A DNA stretch of 64,000 bases from AP-15 sp963750195 (GTDB lineage Bacteria; Pseudomonadota; Alphaproteobacteria; ATCC43930; CGMCC-115725), in the NCBI GenBank assembly GCA_963750195.1, contig CAVVPS010000016.1, positions 868,001-932,000 on the forward strand, in the 5' to 3' direction. A model generated the notes under the pieces. The model saw only the letters and a list, made by a program, of their open reading frames with translations. It was not told where the DNA came from and searched no databases. Position 1 is the stretch's first letter, and every line of letters starts with the position of its first letter. The position numbers were made by a program, and so were the translations under genes. Shown in pieces: positions 33,092-41,947 of the stretch.

Positions 33092-33439
33092 TCAGCCGGC
33101 CAGCTCCGGCCGCCAGGTTCGCCGCGGCATTCGCCAATCGATGCCTTCCAGCAGCATCCCGAGCTGCGCCGACGTGATCACGACCTTACCGTCGGCCGGC
33201 GAGGGCCACACAAACCGGCCCTTCTCCAGTCGCTTGGCGAACAGGCACAGACCCTGCCCGTCCCACCACAGCACCTTGATCAGATCGCCGCGCCGACCGC
33301 GAAACACAAACAGATGGCCGCAGAACGGATCCTGCGCCATTCGCTCCTGGACCGCGGCGGCAAGCCCGTCAAAGCCCTTTCGCATGTCGGTGCGACCGAC
33401 CGCCAGCCACACGCGCGTGCCTGCCGGCAGACCGATCAT
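33092..33439 (-). CDS. tnpB: IS66 accessory protein TnpB
   Basis: 115 residues with the classic TnpB pattern: TRVWLAVGRTDMRKGFDGLAAAVQE, DPFCGHLFVFRGRRGDLIKVLWWDGQGLCLFAKRLEKGRF and ITSAQLGMLLEGIDWR. It is required with TnpA and TnpC for IS66 transposition in the studied members. Its start overlaps the stop of tnpA by four bases, and it is intact. Confidence 0.92.
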   Translation of the reverse strand: MIGLPAGTRVWLAVGRTDMRKGFDGLAAAVQERMAQDPFCGHLFVFRGRRGDLIKVLWWDGQGLCLFAKRLEKGRFVWPSPADGKVVITSAQLGMLLEGIDWRMPRRTWRPELAG

Positions 33440-33816
33440 TGCAATAGCTCGATCACCTGCCGCAGCATCTCAGGCGACACCGCGCCGCGAAGACACACGC
33501 GCGTGCCGCACCCGAACGTGATCTCGATCATGCCGCTGCGCCGGGCTCGCGGGCGCGGCTCGTTCGCTTCCGGCACGATCTCCACCGGCAGCATGGTGAC
33601 GCTTTGCTTCGCCGCGGCCCGCGGCTTCGGCGCCATCTCGCGCCGCCATTTAAAAACCTGGTTCGCGTTTACATCATGACGCCGCGCCACGATCGAAACC
33701 GACGCGCCAGGCTCCAGCGTCTCGGCCACGATCCGGCGTTTCAATGCCCGGGTCCATTGGCGACGCTTGGAGCCATTGGAGCTTCGCTTAGTGTCCACTA
33801 CGCCGTTGGTGGACAC
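33436..33816 (-). CDS. tnpA: IS66 accessory protein TnpA
   Basis: 126 residues with an N-terminal helix-turn-helix region (RRQWTRALKRRIVAETLEPGASVSIVARRHDVNANQVFKWRREM) of the IS66 Orf1 type, and a C-terminal segment (IEITFGCGTRVCLRGAVSPEMLRQVIELL). It is the first gene of the element, read leftwards, and intact. It overlaps tnpB in the usual coupled fashion. Confidence 0.9.
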   Translation of the reverse strand: MSTNGVVDTKRSSNGSKRRQWTRALKRRIVAETLEPGASVSIVARRHDVNANQVFKWRREMAPKPRAAAKQSVTMLPVEIVPEANEPRPRARRSGMIEITFGCGTRVCLRGAVSPEMLRQVIELLQ

Positions 33817-34059
33817 TTCCGTTACGGCTCTGCCATCCCCCGATCATCGCCCAAGCGACGATCAACGGCAGGCGCCCTTCACCGGGACCAAAGTTGAACG
33901 AACGCTTGGGACCTGCGGGAGAGGACGGGGTTGAGGTGCGCTAAGAAATCGAACGCATCGACGCTCAAGAAGTAGCGCGAAGGCGATTGAGATAGTCACA
34001 ACAGTATTGGCACGTTGGAGACCGGCATGCCAGTTCGCGACGGGCTCGCGGCTAATTGC

Positions 34060-34480
34060 TGTCGGGTCCACCGAGTGCGCCTTCATCGGCCCATCCCTGG
34101 CTGGCAGAGCATCCGCTGTCGGATCTGATCATCACCCTGGACGATGCCACCGAGCGATCTATTCGGCCTTTCTGTCGAGGAGGAGGCCGCTGCCTCGACC
34201 TTTCGCGGGCTAGGCGAAGTAATCGAGGCAAAGGGGTTTTGCTGCTCGTTCTACACTGACCGCGGCACCCTTATTTCTACACACCCAAGGCCGGGGTGAG
34301 ATCGACTGGTGCCCGCCGATGTAGGTCGGCCCGGCTCTCGCCGAGCAATGGCATCCAGCACCTTGGCCGGCATCGTCATCGCGGAGGCTGCCGACCAGTA
34401 TCTGCGGGCCGAGTAGCTCTTGGCCTCTCGATCACTTCGCCCAGCCCGCGGCTTTGCAAGACCGCCTCGACACAGCGGCA
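34060..34480 (+). pseudogene. Degraded ISNCY-type transposase
   Basis: Pieces of a DDE transposase are visible in more than one frame: HPWLAEHPLSDLIITLDDAT, then LFGLSVEEEAAASTFRGLGE, then SFYTDRGTLISTHP, followed by a stop. These match the order DLIVTxDDAT, SAFLVEEEGTxSTF, SLYTDRGSHYFHTP of ISNCY-family transposases. Frameshifts and stops break the frame at least twice. The sequence up to 34850 has no other recognisable gene. Confidence 0.55.
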
Positions 34481-34875
34481 GCTCGGCTCGAAGCCCTGCT
34501 CGGCCCCAGCGCCTCGTGTAAGGGCTTCATCGTGAAGTCCCGATTGCGTGTCCGGTACTACTCGACCACGAACGCGGTCCGGTCCACCGGCTCCCCCGCC
34601 GGTTGATAACCCCCTCGGTCCCCTCCGAGTTGTAGTGCTCGCGAAACCGCCGAGAATGCGGCTCGCTGATCCCCAGCCACTGGGCCGTCGCGACGCACCT
34701 TTACCCCCCGGCACGATAACGCTCCAGATCCTTCAACTATCGCGCCATCGATATCGGGCTTGGAACTCAGCGTGGAAGAATGACCCGGCTATGGGGGGTG
34801 ATCAGCGTCGAATAGGGACCCACCCCGCGAATCATCGAATGCTCCCTTTGGTTGTTGAGGGGAGCGTGGCCGGGG

Positions 34876-36402
34876 ATGGTGACGGTGGAAACGATCGGCC
34901 GGATTAGGCGGGCGTTTTGGGTTGATAAGAAGCCGATCCGCCAGATCGTGCGCGAGTTGCGGATCTCGCGGCGAACGGTGCGCAAGGCGATCCGGGGATC
35001 ATCGACCGAGTTTCGCTACGAGCGCCGGGTGCAGCCGCAGCCCCGGCTTGGACCGTTTGTCGCGCGGCTTGACGGATTGCTCGATGCGAACAGCCGGCGG
35101 CCGGCGCGCGAGCGGCTGACAGCGCGGCGGCTGTTCGAGTTGCTGCGCGCCGAGGGCTACCCGGGCGCCTATGACAGTGTGCAGCGCCATGTGCGGGATT
35201 GGCGCCGGGCACGCTCGCAGCAAGGTCCGGTGTTCATCCCGCTGTGGTTTGCGCCGGGCGAGGCCTACCAATTCGACTGGTCGCACGAAGTCGTGGTGCT
35301 CGGCGGCGTGACGACGACGGTCAAGGTGGCGCATATCCGGCTCTGCCACAGCCGGATGTTTCTGGTGCGGGCCTACCCGCGCGAGACCCAGGAGATGGTG
35401 TTCGACGCGCACGACCACGCCTTCCGCCTGTTTGGCGGCATGTGCCGGCGCGGCATTTACGACAATATGACGACGGCGGTCGAAGCCGTCTTTGTCGGCA
35501 AGGAACGCCGCTTCAACCGCCGCTTTCTGGCGATGTGCTCGCATTACCTGGTCGAGCCGACTGCGTGCACGCCGGCGGCGGGCTGGGAGAAGGGCCAGGT
35601 CGAGAACCAGGTCGGCAACGCCCGCGAGCGGCTGTTCACGCCGCGGCTGCATTTTGCCAACTACGCCGAGCTCAACGCCTGGCTGGAAGCGCGCTGTCTC
35701 GCCCAGGCGCGCGAGAGCGCTCACCCCGAGCAGCGCGACAAGACGGTCTGGGAGGTGTTCGAGGCTGAACGGGCGAGCCTGATCGCCTATCGGGGGCCGT
35801 TCGACGGGTTCCGCGAGATCGAGGTCGCGGTGTCGAAGAGCAGCCTGGTGCGCTTTGACCACAATCGCTACAGCGTCGCGGTCAAGGCGGCGCGGCGCAC
35901 CGCGCAGATGCGGGGTTACGCCGAGCGCATCATCGTCTGGTGCGACGGCGAGATTGTCGCGGAGCACCGCCGCCGCTTTGGTCGCGGCCAGACCGCCTAC
36001 GATCCCTGGCATTACCTGCCGGTGTTGGCACGCAAGCCGGGGGCGCTGCGCAACGGTGATCCGTTTCGCAACTGGGATCTGCCGCCGGCCCTGGCGCAGA
36101 TCCGGCGCCAGCTTGCCGGGCATGACGACGGCGATCGCCAGTTCGTCGACATACTGACGGCCGTGGCCGAGGCTGGGCTCGATGCGGTCGAGGCGGCCTG
36201 TGCCGAGGCGCTGTCGGCCAAGCTGTTCGGCCGCGACGTCGTGCTCAACATCCTGGCGCGGCAGCGCGATGCCGACCCGCCTCGGCCGGTGGCGGCCCCG
36301 GCGGCGCTGACGCTGGCGATCGAGCCGGCGGCCGACTGCGCCCGCTATGACCGGCTGCGCCACCCGCCGCCGGCTGAGGAAGTCTGGCGTGGAACGGCAT
36401 GA
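34876..36402 (+). CDS. istA: IS21 transposase IstA
   Basis: An N-terminal helix-turn-helix (RRAFWVDKKPIRQIVRELRISRRTVRKAIRG) is followed by an integrase-type catalytic core (FAPGEAYQFDWSHEVVVLGGVTTTVKVAHI, then RGIYDNMTTAVEAVFVGKERRFNRRFLAMCSHYLVEPTACTPAAGWEKGQVENQVGNARERLF) with the DDE residues. The C-terminal domain ends DYRH-like (DPWHYLPVLARKPGALRNGDPFRNW). ATG 34876 is used; ATG 34852 is in frame. It overlaps istB by 14 bases. Confidence 0.93.
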   Translation: MVTVETIGRIRRAFWVDKKPIRQIVRELRISRRTVRKAIRGSSTEFRYERRVQPQPRLGPFVARLDGLLDANSRRPARERLTARRLFELLRAEGYPGAYDSVQRHVRDWRRARSQQGPVFIPLWFAPGEAYQFDWSHEVVVLGGVTTTVKVAHIRLCHSRMFLVRAYPRETQEMVFDAHDHAFRLFGGMCRRGIYDNMTTAVEAVFVGKERRFNRRFLAMCSHYLVEPTACTPAAGWEKGQVENQVGNARERLFTPRLHFANYAELNAWLEARCLAQARESAHPEQRDKTVWEVFEAERASLIAYRGPFDGFREIEVAVSKSSLVRFDHNRYSVAVKAARRTAQMRGYAERIIVWCDGEIVAEHRRRFGRGQTAYDPWHYLPVLARKPGALRNGDPFRNWDLPPALAQIRRQLAGHDDGDRQFVDILTAVAEAGLDAVEAACAEALSAKLFGRDVVLNILARQRDADPPRPVAAPAALTLAIEPAADCARYDRLRHPPPAEEVWRGTA

Positions 36403-37117
36403 AATCATCGCGCTGATGGGCCAGCTCAAGCTGGCCGGAATGCGCGCGGCCTATGACGAGGTGGTTGCCGCGGGGCTGCGCGCCCAGCACCCGTTTCAAC
36501 GCATCTTTGGCGAATTGCTGCTCGCGCAACTGGCCGATCATCGCGCCCGCTCGATTGCCTACCGCATGGGGGCGGCGCGCTTCCCGGTGATGAAAAACCT
36601 CGCCGAGTTCGACTTCGCGGTGTCACCGGTCAATCAGGGGCTGGTGCGCGAGCTGCACGAGGGCGGCTTTCTCGCCACCCGGCGCAACGCCGTGCTGATC
36701 GGCGGGACCGGCACCGGCAAGAGCCATATCGCCATCACGATCGGCGCCAATTGCGTGCGAAGCGGCGCCCGCGTGCGCTTCTTCACTGCCGTCGATCTGG
36801 TCAACCAGCTCGAGGCCGAGGCGCGCGCCGGCAAGCCTGGAAAGCTGGCCGACCAGCTTGTCCGCGTCGATCTCGTCATCCTCGACGAGCTGGGCTACCT
36901 GCCATTCCCGGTCAGCGGCGGGCAGATGCTGTTCCATCTGATCAGCCGGCTCTACGAGCGAACCTCGATCGTCCTGTCGACCAACCTCGCCTTTGCCGAA
37001 TGGCCCAGCGTGTTTGGCGACGCCAAGATGACCACCGCGCTGCTCGATCGGCTGACGCATCACTGCGACATCATCGAAACTGGCAACGAGAGCTGGCGCT
37101 TCAAAAACCGAACCTGA
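36389..37117 (+). CDS. istB: IS21 helper ATPase IstB
   Basis: A AAA+ ATPase resembling DnaC. It has a Walker A motif (GGTGTGKSH), a Walker B motif (VDLVILDELGYLPF) and the ending TGNESWRFKNRT. GTG 36389 gives the usual N-terminus (ERHEIIALMGQLKLAGMRAAYDE) and overlaps istA. Required for target selection by IS21 transposition. It appears intact at the usual length of about 245 residues. Confidence 0.93.
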   Translation: MERHEIIALMGQLKLAGMRAAYDEVVAAGLRAQHPFQRIFGELLLAQLADHRARSIAYRMGAARFPVMKNLAEFDFAVSPVNQGLVRELHEGGFLATRRNAVLIGGTGTGKSHIAITIGANCVRSGARVRFFTAVDLVNQLEAEARAGKPGKLADQLVRVDLVILDELGYLPFPVSGGQMLFHLISRLYERTSIVLSTNLAFAEWPSVFGDAKMTTALLDRLTHHCDIIETGNESWRFKNRT

Positions 37118-37395
37118 CCCGCCGTTCCGAACCCCGCGGATCGACCCCGGGGGCCCACAGCGCCTCCCCACGCACGTCGCTCCGTCGCTTGTGAGGGCAC
37201 TGCGCGACGCGCGCGGGTCCCCTCCGTGGACTCCGGGGACGACCGCTCTACAACCGCTCAACTGGGTTCAGATTGCGCGCTAATCCCGGGTCCTGCTTCG
37301 GCGCTGATTGACAATCGGGCTGGATCCCGACCCCCGGCTGTGAACCCCTCCAAAACGCACAGATCGTCTGCCCCCAAAACACCGGACATCTCATA

Positions 37396-38562
37396 CCGAC
37401 CTGACTAATTAGCGACCCGTTGGAGCCAGGGATAGGAGCATAGCGAACGGATGCGGCCGGTCTCGGCGAGCAGCCAATTCCAGGCGTCGCAACAGCTGTC
37501 GATGATTTCGTCGGTGGTGCGAAAGACGCGGTGCGAGAGGCGATTGTCTCGAAGATGCAGCCACAGCCGCTCGATCGGGTTGAGTTCGGGCGAGTAGGGC
37601 GGCAGAAAGACGAGACTGAGGTTGTCTGGCACCACCAGATCGCCGGCGGTGTGCCAGCCCGCCTTGTCCATCAGCACCACACCATGCGCCCCGGGCGCGA
37701 CAGCCTGGGACAGCTCGGCGAGAAATAGGTTCATTGCTTCGGTGTCGAGCCGGGTCAGCACCAGCGCTACCCCGGTGTCGCGCGCCGGGCAGACCGCGCC
37801 GATAATCCAGGCCGACTGGTAACCGATATCGCGACGCCCGCGCGGCGTGTGGCCGCGCTGCCACCAGACATAGCCGGTGCGCCCCTTCTGCCCGACCCGG
37901 GCTTCATCCTGGCTCCAGATCTCCAGCCGCTCAGCCTCGGGGTAGGCCTCGGCAATCTCGTTCAGGCAGGCGGCAAAGCCCCCTTTTTGAAGGCTTGCTG
38001 GGCCTTCTCGTCGCTCTGCGGGTGACGCGCCCGGGTCTTGCGGTGGCTCAAATCGAGCGACCACAAGAGCCGCAGCATCCCGGTCTCGCTGTAGCTGACG
38101 TCCCAGCGTTCCTCGACATAGCGGCACAAATCGACAACTCGCCAGCGCCCCACCTGGTCCACCGCCGGATCCGGACCGGCCAGCACAATTGCCTTCAGGC
38201 TGGCCATCTGACCTTCGCTGAGCTTGGGTATGCGCCCCGGCTTCGGCCGGTCGCACAGACCGGCGATCCCCTCGGCGTTGTAGCGGTGCACCCAGTCGCG
38301 CAGGGTCTGCCGATCCATCCCCGCCAGCCGCGCCGCACGCGCCCGATCCATCCCGTCAAGCGCGTTGGCGATCGCGATCAGCCGGGCGCTGACGCGGCCG
38401 TCATTCTTCCGCCGGGCCTGGCGGCGCAGCTCCTCCGAGCTGATGTCATCCCGGATCTTCAGAGCAGGCATTGCGGTTCTCCCTCCCCCAACCACAACAT
38501 CTGCTACTCGCCAGCCGGCGCCGACGCAATTCCTTTGGCGAGTCAGGATCAATTCAGGTCGG
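37396..38562. mobile_element. IS630-family insertion sequence flanked by TA
   Basis: CCGACCTGA at 37396-37404 and its inverse TCAGGTCGG at 38554-38562 form 9-bp perfect terminal inverted repeats. Both ends are flanked by TA (37394-37395 and 38563-38564), the target that IS630 elements duplicate. The transposase gene fills the element on the minus strand. The element is about 1.17 kb, normal for the family. Confidence 0.85.
37405..38471 (-). CDS. IS630 transposase in two overlapping frames (-1 junction)
   Basis: The first frame (start ATG 38469-38471) encodes an N-terminal helix-turn-helix (RAARLAGMDRQTLRDWVHRYNAEGIAGLCDRPKPGR). It ends at 37962 shortly after QQAFKKG. The second frame, one base back, continues GGFAACLNEIAEAYPEAERLEIWSQDEARVG and contains the DDE residues in IWSQDEARVG, VVLMDKAGWH and SPELNPIERLW. 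The junction lies in AAAAAGGGGG (minus strand, 37979-37988), a plausible slippery run, and programmed frameshifting is known in some IS630 members. An inactivating indel cannot be excluded. Confidence 0.78.
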
Positions 38563-38656
38563 TATCATTTGTTACGGACACGCCAAAAGCTTCAACATTG
38601 GACCAGGACGGCCACGTGCTAGGGTCAGCGGGTAGAACCGCACGAAGGAGACGGCA

Positions 38657-39327
38657 ATGGCCAAAACCCGCGGGACCGAATTATTGATGCTATGGACCGA
38701 TATCGACGCCGAGTTCGAACCCGAGTTCAACCGCTGGTACGATGAAGAGCATCTGCCGCGGCTGGCGCAAATCCCCGGTTTTCTGAGCGCTGGGCGCTAT
38801 TCTGCATTGAGGGGGGCCCAAAATATCTGGCAATTTACGAGCTAGAGGACCACAACGTATTGCGCAGCTCGGCCTATCTTGATTCGCTGAAGTACCAGCC
38901 CTCGGCGGTGCGGCAGAAGACCGGCACTAGCCGCATCGGTAGCAATTTTCTGCGCAATGCCTACCGGCAGATCTTTCCGGTGCACCCATCCGATCGAGCA
39001 GACGGGCGGCATGGCGCCGGTCCTGCAGATGGGGCGGGTCGACGTTTCGAGCGCGGTCGAGGAGGAATTCAACGCCTGGTACAACACGGTCTACATCACC
39101 GGCTATCTGGCGGTGCCGGGCTGCATGGGCGCACGCCGCTATGTCGCCGTCGAGGGCCAGCCCAAATACCTGACCCGACCCTCTACGAGTTCGAACACGC
39201 CAAAGTGCCGGAGAGCGAGGCTTGGACCCGTGCGCGGGCAAGCAATCCGTGGACCCGCCGAATGCAGCTTAATTTGCGCCATGACGAGGGATCGCCCGGC
39301 GTTTACCAGCGCATTTATCCGAAATAA
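38657..39327 (+). pseudogene. Shattered two-domain EthD/ferredoxin-like protein
   Basis: AAGGAGACG upstream of ATG 38657 and the opening TELLMLWTDIDAEFEPEFNRWYDEEHLPRLAQIPGFLSAGRY look normal, but the frame breaks three times. The breaks are at the G6 run 38812-38817 (should continue GPKYLAIYELEDHN), near 38981 (then HPIEQTGGMAPVLQMGRVDVSS) and near 39180 (then LYEFEHAKVPESEAWTRARASNPWTRR). The two halves share a repeat (WYDEEHLPRL...GPKYLAIYE, WYNTVYITGYL...GQPKYLTLYE), as in dimeric alpha/beta-barrel proteins. It sits 90 bp from the IS630 element. Confidence 0.7.
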
Positions 39328-40195
39328 TGGTGGTGGGGCGGCGGGGAATCTGCTCCCGCCCGGTCACGAGAACCCGAGACGCCCGAACTCCCGGCAACTT
39401 CAGCCCCGGCGTGAGAAAATCGATGCCGATATTGAGGCCGAGGAGATTGAACTCAATCCCCTCCCTCACCGCGACAAGCAGACCGGCGAGGCCGAATAGC
39501 GAGACCTGAACTCCGGTGCCGCTCGGTGCCGCGCCAAAAACGGCGCCGCCCGGCAGGAAATCCTTGCCGACGGCGTTGGCGGGCAACGCCAGCCTTAGCT
39601 CTGGCACCCGACGGGCCACATAGGCGGTGAAAGTGTTGCTGTTGGGTCCGGGCCAAGCGCGGTATTCATGCGGATAGGGGTAGCTGGCCACGGCCTGGCG
39701 AATTTCGTCGATGACCGGGTCGAGACCCGGCCCGCGGCGGTCGAGTATTACCGCCGGGCGTGCGCCGAACCAGTAATTGTCCGGTCCGGTGCGGTCAACG
39801 CGAACCGACGGCGCGCCGTTTGCGACGCCAAAGCCAAGCACTTCATACCGCGAATAGCGCGTCGCGCCGGCGGGTTTGACGATGATCCAGGTGTGAACCG
39901 AAAACACGCCGCGCCATGAAACTGCCCGGGCGGCATAGACTTGGATCACACTGTCGGGCGTCGTCGCCGGATCGGGCGCGAGCCCGGTTGAATCGCGGCG
40001 CGCCATATACCACGGGACCGCAGCCGATCGGCCAAACACGCAGCCGCTCACCAAAACCGGCAGGGCGAACAGTGTAAGGAACGCCAGCCCGAACCACATG
40101 TTGCGGGTCGCGCGCGCCGCCACCGCCACGAAAGCGCCGATGCCGATTTTCGCCCTCCGATCCCTTGTGCGCGGATACCCATGGGGCACCATCAT
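39269..40195 (-). CDS. DUF3750 lipoprotein (308 aa)
   Basis: The pattern AVPWYMARRDSTGLAPDPATTPDSVIQVYAARAVSWRGVFSVHTWIIVKPAGATRYSRYEVLGFGV, then WFGARPAVILDRRG and YPYPHEYRAWPGPNSNTFTAYVARRVPELRLALPANAVGKDFL, is that of DUF3750. A signal sequence with a lipobox (VLVSGC) begins at an internal Met (ATG near 40099), which may be the real start; the upstream ATG at 40195 adds 32 residues. The C-terminal 50 residues overlap the shattered gene next door and may be extended by loss of a stop. The function of the family is unknown. Confidence 0.8.
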   Translation of the reverse strand: MMVPHGYPRTRDRRAKIGIGAFVAVAARATRNMWFGLAFLTLFALPVLVSGCVFGRSAAVPWYMARRDSTGLAPDPATTPDSVIQVYAARAVSWRGVFSVHTWIIVKPAGATRYSRYEVLGFGVANGAPSVRVDRTGPDNYWFGARPAVILDRRGPGLDPVIDEIRQAVASYPYPHEYRAWPGPNSNTFTAYVARRVPELRLALPANAVGKDFLPGGAVFGAAPSGTGVQVSLFGLAGLLVAVREGIEFNLLGLNIGIDFLTPGLKLPGVRASRVLVTGREQIPRRPTTIISDKCAGKRRAIPRHGAN

Positions 40196-40228
40196 GGCAC
40201 AAAATCGGGCGGGTCCCGCCGCGACGGT

Positions 40229-41449
40229 TCAGCGCTGCCTGCCGGCGCCCCTATGCAGAGCTGACGGTAGCTCGTCCCAAAAGCGACCGTCGACCAGACG
40301 GCCCGCGGCACGGCGCCCAAGGCGCACCATCCTGCGGCCGAGCCCGTCGTCTGGGGCCGCCGGTGCCCACTCGCCCCATTGCTTGAACAGGAACGGAAGC
40401 CCGGCGGCTACACAGCCATCGCGCAGTCCGCGCACCCAATCGGGATCCGACGGTCGAGCCCCGGGGCCGATTTCGCCGCCGCCGACAACCCAATCGAGCG
40501 GCCGCCACGCCGGCCCGGAGATCGGCACCCTGCGGCCCCGACCGTCGAGCCGATAGAAGCCGCCAAAAAGCGCGTCGACATAACCCTCGCCGACGGGCAC
40601 GGCATCGAGGCGAACCGGGCCGAGCAACGGTTCAAAGCACGCCCAGCGTTGTGACGCCGGCATTTGCAGTAGATCCCCAATGCGGCCGATCCTCTCCTGA
40701 TCCTCGACCGAGACGCCCGGCCACAGATTGGGCAACGGCCAGGGATCAAGCCCGATCGAGCTCGGCTCGCCGCTCTGGTCGGGGGGCTGACGGATGACGC
40801 AGGACAGCCCGACCGCCCGAAGCTGCCGCGCGCCGGCGCTTCGCGTACGGGTAGCCCCCGGCGCCGGGACAGTGCCCTCTCCGCCGGACCTCGGATGGGG
40901 TCCCAGGCTCGGTAGAACCGTCGCTGCCAGAGAGTCGATCGCCAAAGCGATCCGATACGGCGTCTGCGGATCGGTGTAATAGGCGCACATGCGGTCGGCG
41001 CGCTTGGTCAGCACCAAAAACCGGTGCCAATGCGCGATCGCGATCACGGCATGCAGCGCATCGATGGTCTCGACCGCCAGCTTCTCGTGGAACAGATCTG
41101 CCAACGAATCGATTAGGATACGTCGCGGAGTGCGCTGCAGAAGGGGCCAGACCAACACATCGGCTCGCAGGCGAATCTCTCCGGTCCACTGCAAGCCGGA
41201 CCGCCCCATAGCGGTCAGCCCGGTGTAGCGCGCGCCGCCCTTGCCCCCGATGCGCGCGAGCTTAGAAACCGTCTGTAGCGCCTCACAATGGTCGCACCCC
41301 GGGCTTACCGGAGAGCAGCCGCCGGTGGGGTTCCAAGTCGCATCATACCACTCAGCCGGGGCGGAGCCGGCGCGCCCCATCCCCGAAGCTTGCTCGATAG
41401 AACCCGAAGCCAGGGCCTCGCGCGGGTCGATGCCGTTGCGAGGGTCCAT
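40229..41449 (-). CDS. DUF5131/phage Gp37-Gp68-like protein
   Basis: The ATG at 41447-41449 is taken as the start; the frame is open up to 41530. The motif EWYDATWNPTGGCSPVSPGCDHCEA carries the CxxxxxxCxxC-like cysteine cluster of DUF5131 (Gp37/Gp68) proteins, followed by RRILIDSLADLFHEKLAVETIDALHAVIAIAHWHRFLVLTKRADRM. The late segment (NLWPGVSVEDQERI, WACFEPLLGPVRLD, DWVVGGGEIGPGARPSDPDWVRGLRDGCVAAGLPFLFKQWGEWAP) is conserved in the family. A low-complexity 60-70-residue insertion (about 40770-40930) is unusual. Confidence 0.8.
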   Translation of the reverse strand: MDPRNGIDPREALASGSIEQASGMGRAGSAPAEWYDATWNPTGGCSPVSPGCDHCEALQTVSKLARIGGKGGARYTGLTAMGRSGLQWTGEIRLRADVLVWPLLQRTPRRILIDSLADLFHEKLAVETIDALHAVIAIAHWHRFLVLTKRADRMCAYYTDPQTPYRIALAIDSLAATVLPSLGPHPRSGGEGTVPAPGATRTRSAGARQLRAVGLSCVIRQPPDQSGEPSSIGLDPWPLPNLWPGVSVEDQERIGRIGDLLQMPASQRWACFEPLLGPVRLDAVPVGEGYVDALFGGFYRLDGRGRRVPISGPAWRPLDWVVGGGEIGPGARPSDPDWVRGLRDGCVAAGLPFLFKQWGEWAPAAPDDGLGRRMVRLGRRAAGRLVDGRFWDELPSALHRGAGRQR

Positions 41450-41582
41450 CAGCGGCCTGCCATAATCGGCGATGCAGCGGCCAAGACGGTGGTCTCGGCG
41501 GACCCGAAATACCCGAGAGTGGGTCCGCAACCGCTAATCGGTTCAGCTGAAGGGTGCGCGATCCAGTCCCACACGAAAACCT

Positions 41583-41947
41583 GTCCTAGAAGAAGTTAGC
41601 CGGTATATGTATATCTAAGGATGTAGATAGCAACTATAATAAGATATAGTTAATTTTTATCATCTTATGAGGGTTAACCAATCATCGATTTTGATGGTTT
41701 TGCCGAATTCGCAGCAGAAATGGCTGTCAGGACGGTCGCTGCGCCCGCTACGGTCGGTCGCGTAAAAACCAGTGGCGGTCCGGCGCCCACTAAGAGGCTA
41801 GAGTCCGGGAGCACGATCATGTGCCGAGCAGTGCGATCGACCGCATGAACCTCGGCAGCATCGCCGGCTCTATTCCTCTGGCGCGAGTAAGGGGGAGAGC
41901 TCCGAGACCTCGCCAGAGCCGTGGCCGCCGCCCACCGTTTCCACACC
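41583..41947. other. Gap with an AT-rich patch and no gene
   Basis: Positions 41585-41690 are unusually rich in A and T for this genome and hold an inverted repeat (AACTAT...ATAGTT, about 41631-41650). No convincing open frame; a 90-residue minus-strand frame at 41674-41946 lacks codon bias and start signal. Confidence 0.5.

Larger units (their letters stand above)
31443..33896. mobile_element. IS66-family insertion sequence
   Basis: The element carries tnpA, tnpB and tnpC in order on the minus strand. The outer sequence GTAAGCACTCGGTGAGGGCGCC at the left (from 31451) begins GTAAGC, as IS66 ends do. At the right GGCGCCCTTCACCGG (33871-33885) is its imperfect inverse. CCAAAGTTG occurs at 31443-31451 and again at 33888-33896, overlapping the expected 8-bp target duplication of this family. 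The right end lacks a clean GTAAGC, so the right terminus is not exactly fixed. Confidence 0.75.
34795..37314 (+). mobile_element. IS21-family insertion sequence
   Basis: istA and istB overlap on the + strand. A terminal-type repeat near the left (GGTGATCAGCGTCGAATAGG, about 34798-34817) has a partial inverse near the right (GGTCCTGCTTCGGCGCTGAT, about 37289-37308). They share the GGTCC...TCG(A/G)CGCTGAT core, as the multiple end repeats of IS21 elements do. Exact ends and target duplication were not resolved. Both genes are intact, so the element may be active. Confidence 0.75.

Noticed and set aside
34430..34850. Possible additional gene between the ISNCY relic and IS21
   Set aside because: Open frames on both strands are short, overlapping and without start signals; the region is best seen as degraded IS sequence.
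34999..36429. A 476-residue minus-strand open frame across istA
   Set aside because: Antisense shadow of a GC-rich gene; no domain and no start signal.
41674..41946. A 90-residue minus-strand frame between DUF5131 and ruvX
   Set aside because: No ribosome binding site, no recognisable pattern, and it runs through repeat-like DNA.
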